Source: Halovenus sp037080055 (GTDB taxonomy: Archaea; Halobacteriota; Halobacteria; Halobacteriales; Haloarculaceae). From it: DNA of 64,000 nt. The stretch's first letter is position 1, and every line of letters begins with the position of its first letter. Under the pieces are notes generated by a model. The model was not told the origin of the DNA, searched no databases, and was given only the letters and a program-made list of their open reading frames with translations. Shown piece after piece: positions 44,320 to 52,601 of the stretch. Made by a program: the position numbers and the translations under genes. Location of the stretch: the NCBI RefSeq assembly GCF_037080055.1, contig NZ_JBAOJI010000011.1, positions 1 to 64,000 on the forward strand. Direction: 5' to 3'.

Positions 44320-45144
44320 ATGACACACGTTCAGGTGGGCGATGACACCAATCTGTACTGTCAGGATTTAGGCAGTGGTCCGCCCGTCGTACTGGTACAT
44401 GGTGGGTGTATGAGCCATCGTGTCTGGGAATCACAAGTACATGCGCTTCTTGAGGCTGGGTATCGGGTCGTGACCCCGGATCTCCGTGGTCACGGCGACT
44501 CTGATAAGCCAGTCAGCTCATACTCCGCAGACATGTATGCAGAGGATCTCGCGGTCATGGTTGATCAACTCGATATCAACCAATTCACGCTATTGGGGTG
44601 GTCGCTTGGCTCAACGATTGCAAGTGCATTTGTCGACGCGTACGGTGAATCACTGGACGGACTCGTACTCGTTTCGAGTGCGATATTCGCCCGGATTGGA
44701 GCAGTAGCACGAAATGAGGACACAGATACTGACCTCCCGATCGATCGCATGCTCGATAATCAACGATACAACAGGCCGAGTGGAATGGAACGATTCGTCA
44801 GTAGAATGTTCAACGAGAGTCCCGACGAGTGGACACGTAATTGGCTGTGGAATATCGCCATGCAGACCCCGATGCGTGTTGCAATCAAGATGCTCCAGAT
44901 CTATGTCGATCCTGACCACGAGCGGCTACACGATGGACTGACCGATTTGGATGCTCCTGCGGCTGTGTTCTACGGAGAGAACGATCGATCATCGTCAGTT
45001 TCCGACGCCAAGACGATCGCACGAGACGTATGTTCTAACGGTCGTTATGTGCCGTTTGAGGACAGCGCTCACGTCCCGTTTCTTGAAGAGGCTGAGCGAT
45101 TCAATGATGAGCTGGTTGCGTTTGTTGATGAGATCTATCAATGA
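44320..45144 (+). CDS. Alpha/beta hydrolase (haloperoxidase-like)
   Basis: A 274-residue alpha/beta hydrolase: VLVHGGCMSHRVWESQ at the oxyanion loop, DLRGHGDSDKP, nucleophile Ser95 in GWSLGS, acid Asp in GENDRSS and His in SAHVPFLEEAE. Belongs to the epoxide hydrolase/non-haem peroxidase/esterase group rather than to the two SCP2-paired hydrolases. Stands alone between two AT-rich gaps. Confidence 0.82.
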   Translation: MTHVQVGDDTNLYCQDLGSGPPVVLVHGGCMSHRVWESQVHALLEAGYRVVTPDLRGHGDSDKPVSSYSADMYAEDLAVMVDQLDINQFTLLGWSLGSTIASAFVDAYGESLDGLVLVSSAIFARIGAVARNEDTDTDLPIDRMLDNQRYNRPSGMERFVSRMFNESPDEWTRNWLWNIAMQTPMRVAIKMLQIYVDPDHERLHDGLTDLDAPAAVFYGENDRSSSVSDAKTIARDVCSNGRYVPFEDSAHVPFLEEAERFNDELVAFVDEIYQ

Positions 45145-45458
45145 ACGACGTTCTGACTAAGCTAATGCTAATTAGTAGGATTTTATTTTGACGTACAGTT
45201 GATATCACGACTCTTACAGACAGAGGTTAATGACAGAGTCTATAGCAATATTTTGACTAGAGTGCATCAAACACAAGTTTCAACAGATCGGGAATGAGGT
45301 GCTTGAATTACTCACGGTTTGGTTGATCGATGAGGGTAGGATACCGTTGTACAACCCCGAAAAGGAGCAAAAAATATCAACCTGGTCGTTGGCGACTGGG
45401 CATACGGCAAGCCAACTACCCTGAGGAGGGACTTGCCTGTTAATTACTTAATTAACAT
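45145..45458. other. Intergenic region upstream of SDR gene
   Basis: About 310 AT-rich bases. In one plus-strand frame a short stretch near 45280-45400 reads like a protein fragment (EVLELLTVWLIDEGRIPLY) but has no start or family match. The last 20 bases hold a perfect palindrome described separately. Confidence 0.4.
45439..45456. promoter_or_regulatory. Perfect 8-2-8 palindrome just before the SDR start
   Basis: GTTAATTA-CT-TAATTAAC is a perfect inverted repeat ending two bases before the ATG at 45459. The size and spacing match the palindrome at the iclR start (31929), though the sequence differs. For a leaderless transcript this would overlap the transcription start and could be an operator. 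Confidence 0.45.
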
Positions 45459-46226
45459 ATGCTAGATAAACTACTCAAAAAAAAGACGGCAGTCGTAACA
45501 GGCGGGGCAAGTGGAAACGGACGCGCAATTGTCAAGACTTACGCCGAAGAAGGTGCAGATGTCGTCGTCGCAGACGTTCAGGAGGAACCACGAGAGGGTG
45601 GTATACCGACACATGAACTCGTTACAGAGGAGTACGGCGTCGATGCGACCTACGTCGAGTGCGACGTGACAGACACCGACTCACTCGTTAAGGCAGTAGA
45701 GGCAGCGGACGAGTTCGGCGGTGTCGATATCATGGTGAACAATGCTGGAATCTTCCGACAGAAAGAATTCCTTGAGGTCACGGAACAAGAATACGAACAG
45801 CTTATCGACATCAATGTGAAGGGAGTATTCTTTGGTGCACAGGCCGCAGCAAAAAAGATGCTTGAGAGCGGAGACAGCGAGAGCATCATTAATATGTCGA
45901 GCGTCGCGGGAATTATCGGGACCGCCACGTTCTCGGTCTACCACGCCTCAAAGGGTGCAGTGCGTCTGCTGACATACTCGCTGGCAGACGAGTTGGGGCC
46001 AGAAGGAATCCGCGTCAACGCGATTCACCCTGGCGTTATTGAGACGGCAATGACGACCGACGACGTGCCTCTCGCAACACAAAAAAGTGCAGAAGCGACA
46101 CCGCTCAACAGGCTCGGCCAACCTGACGACGTCGCAGGTGCGGCGCTTTATCTTGCCTCCGACGAACTTGCTGGATACGTGAACGGCGAATCGCTCATTG
46201 TGGACGGCGGTCAGTCGAACACGTAG
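45459..46226 (+). CDS. SDR family oxidoreductase (NAD-type)
   Basis: A 255-residue SDR with TGGASGNG at 14-21 (Asn where Ile is usual), Asp39 after the second strand (NAD preference), NNAG at 94-97, Ser148, Tyr161 and Lys165, and a VNGES..VDGG end. Similar to the SDR at 2763, with the same charged loop after the NAD-binding Asp (QEEPREGG against RREPRTDE), so the two may act on related substrates. Monocistronic. Confidence 0.85.
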   Translation: MLDKLLKKKTAVVTGGASGNGRAIVKTYAEEGADVVVADVQEEPREGGIPTHELVTEEYGVDATYVECDVTDTDSLVKAVEAADEFGGVDIMVNNAGIFRQKEFLEVTEQEYEQLIDINVKGVFFGAQAAAKKMLESGDSESIINMSSVAGIIGTATFSVYHASKGAVRLLTYSLADELGPEGIRVNAIHPGVIETAMTTDDVPLATQKSAEATPLNRLGQPDDVAGAALYLASDELAGYVNGESLIVDGGQSNT

Positions 46227-47458
46227 GGACACAGTCTCAAATTATTCGATTTTTATGAAGTGATATTGGGTTTATAAAAGGTGTGAGTAATGTTATTCTG
46301 TCGCGGTGTTTGGCGTTCTGCTCGACACGGTTTCAGACAATCGCGAGCTAATTGATGTCACCATACGCCTGTTCAAGGGGGTTCAGCTGCTTTGCGAGAT
46401 CTGGAGGCTGTTGACGTTGAGCTTCTTGGGAATGACGGGGATGACGACGTTGCCGGTCGCGACGTGGACGTTGTCGGTGAGGATGTTCAGAGATGGCGGC
46501 GTGTCGACGATGTGCTGGATCACTCGAAGGTTCGTTGGGAACACGGGGAGATGCAGGTGCCGGAGTTGACGGCGTTCGCGAACACGGATAATAATTAACC
46601 AACACTGGGGCTGTACTGAGTGGTTATGTTGGTTAATAAAATTCCTACGAAATCGAACCCCCACACCCCGTGTGCGAGATGAAATCGGGGAGATGACGGG
46701 AAGGGGTGGTCAGGGAAAGAAGCCAAGAAACACCAGGATTTAGCGATATTGCGGAGTAGAGTCCTCAAATACAGCAATATTGAGAGTGAATATATTCAAT
46801 GAAACCTTTATATAACTACTCTGTCAACAAACTCCTGACAGAACTAGAGTCGGTTGAAACAAAACAATATGTTTTGTGGTATAATCTTACTTGTCCCTAA
46901 TCTTACTTCCTCGTAGACTCGCGTCTTCGTCGCCTTTGTGGCTTTTTGTGGCCTATTTCGCCGAATTCAGTTTTTCAGATGGCTATCTGCAACGGTATAC
47001 AAGGAGGATCAACAGTAAATAAATAGCCAAGTTCTAAATCAGATAATATTTGATACAGAGCAATTCACACAAAATAGCTAGTACTTGTCCTGCTCAGCTG
47101 CTAATAAGTATGCTAATATTATATCTATTTTACATACAGTTTAAAAAAATCACAAGATTAAATTACAATAATAGTTCACAAACAGGGTCAGGATCAAAGA
47201 TAGTACATATTTTGTCGACAATCCAACCGATATTCAGATTCCGCCCGATCGAGTAAGCCTCTAACGTTAACTATGTCTGAAAGAAAACGGAGCGTTGACG
47301 AACTATATTATAAGTTATACTTATATTCATATGTTGGATTCTGTATGTTTTATACTCAATTGAAAACCGCTGAAATTGGCCTTCTATTCTGAGCAACAAT
47401 TCTTCCTATTGTTCGAGAGAGCAAAAGATACAATCAACAGAGGGTTGTACCAGTAATC
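46227..47458. other. Long AT-rich intergenic region before rdfA
   Basis: About 1.2 kb without a confident gene. Bases 46390-46600 are GC-richer than the rest and encode, on the plus strand, a 68-codon acidic frame (46392-46598) and overlapping minus-strand frames; this could be a gene relic but no family was recognised. The remainder is AT-rich. An inverted repeat at 47309-47325 is listed separately. No RNA gene was seen. Confidence 0.45.
47309..47325. promoter_or_regulatory. 7-3-7 inverted repeat upstream of rdfA
   Basis: TATAAGT-TAT-ACTTATA is a perfect inverted repeat 134 bases before the rdfA start. It could be an operator or simply AT-rich chance symmetry. Confidence 0.3.
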
Positions 47459-48088
47459 ATGGATCAAACAGACGATTCGCCAGCATCAAACAGGGGGCGT
47501 CGGAGTAAAGTAGCCCGCCTCATCGAGGAGTACAACCTCCCGGGACTGGGAGAGGAACTCGAACAGCTATGGACAGCAGAGGAAGACCGACGGAGTCTTC
47601 GTGAGTTGACGACATACTTCAATCAACAACTTCTCAGCCAGGCGCTCACAGACGCGAACGTCCAGTCGCTGGACGGCGAAGTAGAAAATACGTATCGGCT
47701 ATTAACAGACGATGATGTTAGCACCGCGGAGACCACCCGGGTACAGCGTCGTCTCGAACGGGAAGGGATCGATGTAGGCGAACTCAAAAGTGATTTTGTC
47801 ACCTATCAGGCGATCCGGAATTACCTGAAAGATCACCGTGGCGCAGAATACACACAGTCAAAACAAGATCCGCTCGAACGCGAAGAAACGAACGTCCAGA
47901 AGCTCCGCGGGCGAATGGTCTCCGTTATTCAGGGGAACATCGAGCAACTTCGCGACAGCGACGAGTTGACGCTTGGTGAGTTTCAGACTCTTGCTGATAT
48001 TCGTATCGTCTGTGAAGACTGTAATGCCCAGTTTGACGTGTTGGAGCTACTTGATCGAGGCGGTTGCCACTGTGGGGACAAAAATTGA
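47459..48088 (+). CDS. rdfA: RdfA-like rod-determining factor
   Basis: A 209-residue haloarchaeal protein matching the RdfA family, named for its role in rod-shape development in Haloferax volcanii. The N-terminal half (SKVARLIEEYNLPGLGEELE) and middle are helical and very acidic. The C-terminus is a zinc-ribbon-like module with Cys185, Cys188 (CEDC) and Cys203, Cys205 (CHC). Sph lies 75 bases downstream on the same strand, so the two are probably co-transcribed. A decayed copy of this gene lies before sph copy A. The direct molecular role is not known from sequence; a zinc-dependent binding or regulatory function is inferred. Confidence 0.8.
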   Translation: MDQTDDSPASNRGRRSKVARLIEEYNLPGLGEELEQLWTAEEDRRSLRELTTYFNQQLLSQALTDANVQSLDGEVENTYRLLTDDDVSTAETTRVQRRLEREGIDVGELKSDFVTYQAIRNYLKDHRGAEYTQSKQDPLEREETNVQKLRGRMVSVIQGNIEQLRDSDELTLGEFQTLADIRIVCEDCNAQFDVLELLDRGGCHCGDKN

Positions 48089-48089
48089 A

Positions 48090-48112
48090 TAACAGCCATA
48101 ACAGCGTTATTC
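48090..48112. repeat. 23-base sph-flanking element, copy 3 (upstream of sph copy B)
   Basis: Gap-free match to the consensus TAACA-N2-CAT-N-A-N4-GTTATT-Y. Here the symmetry is longest: AATTGAATAAC (48083-48093) and GTTATTCAATT (48106-48116) are perfect 11-base arms around a 12-base spacer. The left arm contains the rdfA stop codon, as in module A. Confidence 0.7.
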
Positions 48113-48126
48113 AATTGCCGAGTCTT

Positions 48127-48136
48127 CAAAGCTTTG
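48127..48136. promoter_or_regulatory. Conserved palindrome CAAAGCTTTG upstream of sph copy B
   Basis: Same ten-base palindrome and same distance to the sph start (37 bases from its first base) as in module A at 32653-32662. Confidence 0.5.
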
Positions 48137-48163
48137 ATTATAATCCGTCTGTTGGCTTCGTTC

Positions 48164-50110
48164 ATGAGTGTAGAAAAAGTGGACTCAACGGCAGAACTAA
48201 GAGTTCAGAAGGTCGGTGGGATTGACGAAACGGCAGTTGCATTCGAGCCCGGTGTGACGATCTTAGTTGGCAGGAACGCCACGAACAGGACATCACTGTT
48301 GCAGGCGGTGATGGCCGCTGTTGGGAGCAATAACGTGTCGGTGAAGGCTGATGCCGACGAGGCTCACGTCGAATTAACGCTGGACGGAACCACCTACTCG
48401 AACACGCTCAAACACAATAACGGGGCTATCAGTACCAGCGGCAACCCGTATCTCGACGATCCAACAGTCGCCGATCTATTTTCGTTTCTACTCGAATCGA
48501 ACGACGCCCGGCGGGCAGTCGTGACTGACGGCGATCTGAGAGAACTAATCATGCGTCCGGTTGATACTGACGAAATTCAGGCGGAAATCGACCGTCTCGT
48601 CGAAGAGCGCCAACGAATCGACGAGGAACTTGAGGAACTCGACAACCTCAAAAATCGGCTGCCGTCTCTCGAAGAAGAGCGCACACGACTTGAAAATCAA
48701 ATCACAGCCAAAAGAACTGAACTTGAAGAACTTGAAGCGGAGATTGAAGCGACTGACGCCGATGTCGAACAGAGCCGCGAGGAACAGGCACAGTTAGAAG
48801 AGACACTCGGAAAACTCCGCAAGAAGCGCTCAGATCTCGAAGATGTCCGGTACGAACTGGAAACAGAACAGGACAGTCTCGAATCACTCCGTGCCGAAAA
48901 ACGCGAAGTTGAACGCGACTACGAGGAGTTGTCTGACACGCCTGCGGGGGACATTGAAGAATTAGAATCGCGTATCAGGCGGCTTCGAAATAACAAACAG
49001 GAGTTAGAGTCAGATCTGAATGAACTTCAGAGCGTGATTCGGTTCAATCAAGACCGGCTAGAAGAGGGCACTGAGGAGTTTCTGACGGCGGTGGACGGTC
49101 AGGACGACGACGATGGTGCCATTACAGACGAACTCTTAGCGGAGAAGACAATCACATGTTGGACGTGCGGGACTGAGGTTGAAGCCGAGCAGATCGAAGC
49201 GACGATTGAAAACCTCCAAGAGCTCAGTCAGGACACAGTTGGTGAAATCAACGAACTTGAGAACGAACTTGAGGAGGCGAAGTCCGAACAGCGGGAACTC
49301 CAAACCGAGCAGCGTCAACGCGAACAACTTGAACGCCGACAGCGCGAACTGGACGGCGAAATCGAGAATACGGAAGCCAAAATCGAGACGCTAACGGAGC
49401 GCCGTGCGGAACTCCGCGAAGAGATCGAGGCTATCGAAGCAGAGGTCGAAAATTCTGAGAACGATGCTTACGAGGAGATTCTTCGTCTCCACAAAGAAGC
49501 CAACCAAATGGAGTACGACCTCGGGACCCTCGAAAACGACCTCGAACGAGTCGAAGAAAATATTGCAACGATTGAGAACCGACTCGACGAGGAATCCGAG
49601 TTAGAGACTCAGCGGGAGGATATTTCAGGTCAAATCGAAGGATTACGGACCAAAATCGAGCGCATCGAAAAGCAAGCGATCGAGGAGTTCAACGAACACA
49701 TGGACACGATGCTCGATGTCCTCGAATACGAGAACATAGCACGTATCTGGTTGGAGCGGACTGAAACGGAGGCTCGGGATGACCGTCGCAAACAAACAAA
49801 GGGCGTCTTCGAGTTGCACATTGTCCGGCGGACGGAGTCGGGGGCGACCTATGAGGACACGGTCGAGAACCTCTCGGAAAGTGAGCGGGAAGTAACAGGG
49901 CTGATATTTGCACTGGCGGGCTATCTCGCCCACGAGGTCCACGGGACCGTCCCGTTCATGCTATTAGACTCGCTTGAGGCAATCGACTCTGAGCGAATCG
50001 CGACCCTCATTTCGTACCTTGAGGACTACACAGAGTATCTCATCGTTGCGCTGCTACCGGAGGATGCACAGGCGTTATCAGCAGAATACACCCGCATCAC
50101 CGACATTTGA
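48164..50110 (+). CDS. sph: Archaea-specific SMC-related protein (Sph family), copy B
   Basis: A 648-residue paralogue of the protein at 32690, alignable without length change. Walker A variant GRNATNRTS at 36-44, two long coiled coils, zinc-hook-like CWTC at Cys332/Cys335, signature LSESE and LLDSLEAID near the C-terminus are shared. Differences are concentrated in the coiled coils and in the loop around DDRRKQTKGVFELH. The frame continues 10 codons upstream to 48134, but the start at 48164 matches copy A. It lies downstream of the intact rdfA, so this module is the more complete one for the RdfA-Sph pair. Likely a coiled-coil DNA- or envelope-organising ATPase-like protein. Confidence 0.88.
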   Translation: MSVEKVDSTAELRVQKVGGIDETAVAFEPGVTILVGRNATNRTSLLQAVMAAVGSNNVSVKADADEAHVELTLDGTTYSNTLKHNNGAISTSGNPYLDDPTVADLFSFLLESNDARRAVVTDGDLRELIMRPVDTDEIQAEIDRLVEERQRIDEELEELDNLKNRLPSLEEERTRLENQITAKRTELEELEAEIEATDADVEQSREEQAQLEETLGKLRKKRSDLEDVRYELETEQDSLESLRAEKREVERDYEELSDTPAGDIEELESRIRRLRNNKQELESDLNELQSVIRFNQDRLEEGTEEFLTAVDGQDDDDGAITDELLAEKTITCWTCGTEVEAEQIEATIENLQELSQDTVGEINELENELEEAKSEQRELQTEQRQREQLERRQRELDGEIENTEAKIETLTERRAELREEIEAIEAEVENSENDAYEEILRLHKEANQMEYDLGTLENDLERVEENIATIENRLDEESELETQREDISGQIEGLRTKIERIEKQAIEEFNEHMDTMLDVLEYENIARIWLERTETEARDDRRKQTKGVFELHIVRRTESGATYEDTVENLSESEREVTGLIFALAGYLAHEVHGTVPFMLLDSLEAIDSERIATLISYLEDYTEYLIVALLPEDAQALSAEYTRITDI

Positions 50111-50121
50111 ACAGAATTCGC

Positions 50122-50144
50122 TAACAGACATTACGTTGTTATTT
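50122..50144. repeat. 23-base sph-flanking element, copy 4 (downstream of sph copy B)
   Basis: Gap-free match to the consensus, starting 12 bases after the sph stop, exactly as in module A. The last base is T rather than C. Confidence 0.7.
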
Positions 50145-50202
50145 CGACCTTCACTCCGGTCGGACACGAAGAGCGGTTTTTTGTGATGGGCAGCGAAGAC
50201 AT

Positions 50203-50392
50203 GGTTTGTATTCGATGTGCTGGGCCCGAAATCGTGGACGCACCGGCGGCTTCCTCACTGCAAATCGGATTTTTTTGTGACGTCTGGCAACCCCAATTCT
50301 TTCACATCATCTGTTTAGTCCCGTACTGGAAGTGAGCGCGACTAGAATCGACAGCCTACGCAGAGTGGGGATCTATTTCTCTTCAGGTCTCA
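50203..50392 (-). pseudogene. Decayed iclR relic behind sph copy B
   Basis: Read on the minus strand, three pieces match the IclR protein at 34731 in order: a DNA match to the MYLHSTSAGKSILAHFP region (about 50310-50392), the peptide VKELGLPDVTKK against EEWGLPVLTKN (about 50270-50305), and AAGASTISGPAHRIQT against VIGALSISGPTHRM (about 50203-50255). The roughly 55 residues between the last two are deleted, and frames are broken by indels and stops. The N-terminal HTH was not found. Position and orientation relative to sph are the same as for the intact iclR of module A. Confidence 0.75.
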
Positions 50393-51188
50393 AAAATAGC
50401 ATCCACAACCGCAATAGAATCGGATGACAGTTTATCGATGATGGTTTTGCAGGATCACTGAATTCATTCGGTTGAGGGCTCATCCTGCTTTTTCACATAA
50501 TGATCGTTCTATAACACCCTCGTGGTCAAGTCATAGGTCGGCAGCAACGAACTCGTCTGGTTATTTGATTGGAATGTTCAGAGGAACATCCCACCGTCTC
50601 CGATTTTGAAACTAGTTTTTGTTATTTACAATCAACTAAGAATTACTGAAAGCCGCGGTACTCCTCTCATGAAGGACTAAAATACGGAGTCAAGTTATCT
50701 GAACTGTGTCGAGGTAGACACGGTAAATTGAGAGTGTATTGTTCAATTTTATCGAATAAATATAACCTCGGAGACATTTATGCCACGACTATTATTCACA
50801 CTGCTCGAATCAAGAGCGAGCCTCAAACTTAAATAATGTCGATAATATTCACAATTACAGAATATTCTATTAATGGAATCTCAATAGGCCGTACTGTTGT
50901 CTTTTAATCATTATCCGCCAATTTTTACCCACAAAAAGAATTCAAGAGAGAATATCCTCAGTAATTATTCTTTGGAAAGGAACCCACGCTCTATTCTATA
51001 AGTTAGCTAGTTGAATAGAATCCGTCCGCAAAGGAGATCTGGTCTTTATCGATCGATATTTTTCATATTTGAGTGACCCGCGTATTTTGGGGTGATTCGA
51101 TATATTCGGACTCAATCGGGAAGACGAAGCGAGTTTAAAACGTAACCATACAAAAATACTAATGCTTGGTTCCCCGTAATGTGTTGTC
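50393..51188. other. AT-rich intergenic region before iclR
   Basis: About 800 AT-rich bases. Similarity to the iclR N-terminal half may continue into the first part but could not be followed by eye. A TATA-like ATACTAATG element lies near 51155-51163, about 30 bases before the iclR start at 51189. No gene or RNA was recognised. Confidence 0.4.
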
Positions 51189-51959
51189 ATGGCACTATCT
51201 GAACCCGGTCGGATGGTTAAATCGGCCCGAACCGCGTTTGAGATCATCGAGTACATCCACGACCATGGTGGAGCAGACCTAGATGAATTAACCGATGAAT
51301 TTGACCTTGCGAAGAGTACCCTCCACGGATACATTTCGACACTTGAGTCGCTCGAATACCTCGTGAACGATGGAGGGAGGTACCAGTTGAGTCTTAAGTT
51401 TCTCTATCACGGGACCGCCGCACGCAACTCCGTACCAATATCCGGCCAAGCCGCCGAGATACTCTCTGCTTTGGCCGACGAAACCTCCTTAGTAGCTTGG
51501 CTCGTCGTTGAGGAACACGGACGAGCAGTCTATCTTGACCGAGCGGGCGGTAACGAGGTTGCACAAGCATACGGACGCATCAGCAAACGAACTGACCTTC
51601 ACGGCCCTGCCGCCGGGAAAGCAATTCTGGCTCATCTCCCCGATGAAATGGTCAACGCTATCGTCGATAACTATGGACTTCCTGCACGCACAGAATACAC
51701 TATCTCTAATGAAGAAGACCTCCGCGAAGAACTATCGACAATTCGACGACAAGGGTATGCCACCAGCAAACACGAGGTTGCGTTGGGCGCCCAATCCGTA
51801 GCAGCACCAGTCCATCACGATGGCAAAGTGCTTGGTGCTATCAGCGTATCCGGTACATCGAATCAAATTGACGACCGATACTTCGAGGAAGACCTCCCAG
51901 ACGTGATAACGACGGCTGCGGCCGATCTCGCGGACAGGTACGTTGAACAGCATGGCTAA
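51189..51959 (+). CDS. IclR family transcriptional regulator
   Basis: A 256-residue IclR protein: winged HTH (LDELTDEFDLAKSTLHGYISTL region, about 34-55), effector domain with AAGKAILAHLP, YGLPARTEYTIS, GAQSVAAPV and SVSGTSNQI near the C-terminus. Third intact IclR gene of the window. It lies upstream of and in the same direction as the acetone-carboxylase-like operon and is the likely regulator of that operon. ATG at 51213 is an alternative start. Confidence 0.88.
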   Translation: MALSEPGRMVKSARTAFEIIEYIHDHGGADLDELTDEFDLAKSTLHGYISTLESLEYLVNDGGRYQLSLKFLYHGTAARNSVPISGQAAEILSALADETSLVAWLVVEEHGRAVYLDRAGGNEVAQAYGRISKRTDLHGPAAGKAILAHLPDEMVNAIVDNYGLPARTEYTISNEEDLREELSTIRRQGYATSKHEVALGAQSVAAPVHHDGKVLGAISVSGTSNQIDDRYFEEDLPDVITTAAADLADRYVEQHG

Positions 51960-52091
51960 TACGGAAATATCCAATGTAAACAACCCGGACGCGGTGGCCC
52001 GAGGCTTTTGTAACTCCCTTAGAAAGACCGTGGAACGAGAGGGTAAGCAACCGCCGTAATCCTTTTTTTGACCCGACATGTGTAATTGCCT

Positions 52092-52325
52092 ATGGTGCGC
52101 ATCGAAAACCCGGATTCGTGCGCTGTCTGTGGAACTGATCTTCCAGATGAGCCAAAATGTGTCACGCTCCCGGGCCCGTTCACGCCCGCGATGACACCTT
52201 TAGCGAAACCTGGGATCCGGAAGGTCGCCTTCTGCAGCGAACGCCATCGACAGGATTGGCTTGATGCCAAGCAAGGAGAATGGCCGGAGGGGATCAAAGA
52301 CGGTACATCTGAAGATGAGGGCTGA
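52092..52325 (+). CDS. Small zinc-finger-like protein
   Basis: A 77-residue protein with Cys10-x2-Cys13, Cys23, and Cys48 with His52 (FCSERH), a spacing that suggests a small treble-clef or TRASH-like metal site. The C-terminus is acidic. It lies between iclR and the carboxylase operon, on the same strand. A TTG at 52086 would add two residues. Function unknown; metal sensing or an adaptor role is possible. Confidence 0.6.
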   Translation: MVRIENPDSCAVCGTDLPDEPKCVTLPGPFTPAMTPLAKPGIRKVAFCSERHRQDWLDAKQGEWPEGIKDGTSEDEG

Positions 52326-52572
52326 AACGCTGTGCGTGACTGCATTTCGTTCGATGAATCTGAATCAAAATATAGAGCAACCACTGCCTGTAGTTGAGGT
52401 GTAGCCGCTTCCACTTTCATCGTACTCGTCTCCCTCTCAAGTACAACGCCTGGACCCTCGGTCGTCACGAAAATGCGTCAATCCAGGATTCTGTTGATGA
52501 GTGCTGCGGTTGAGGATTCATGATTTACTCTCGAATCATAGCTGGCAGAATTGATCATCAAACCACAGTAAG

Positions 52573-52580
52573 ATTTTTAT
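52573..52580 (+). promoter_or_regulatory. TATA-like box of the carboxylase operon
   Basis: ATTTTTAT is centred 26 bases before the ATG at 52602, predicting a leaderless transcript and supporting that start over the ATG at 52647. Confidence 0.5.
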
Positions 52581-52601
52581 CAGTCGGTTTTGTGTGTGTG
52601 A

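Noticed and set aside
46392..46598. Acidic 68-codon frame as a gene
   Set aside because: Acidic composition is suggestive, but no domain, promoter or start support; overlapping frames on the other strand are equally long.
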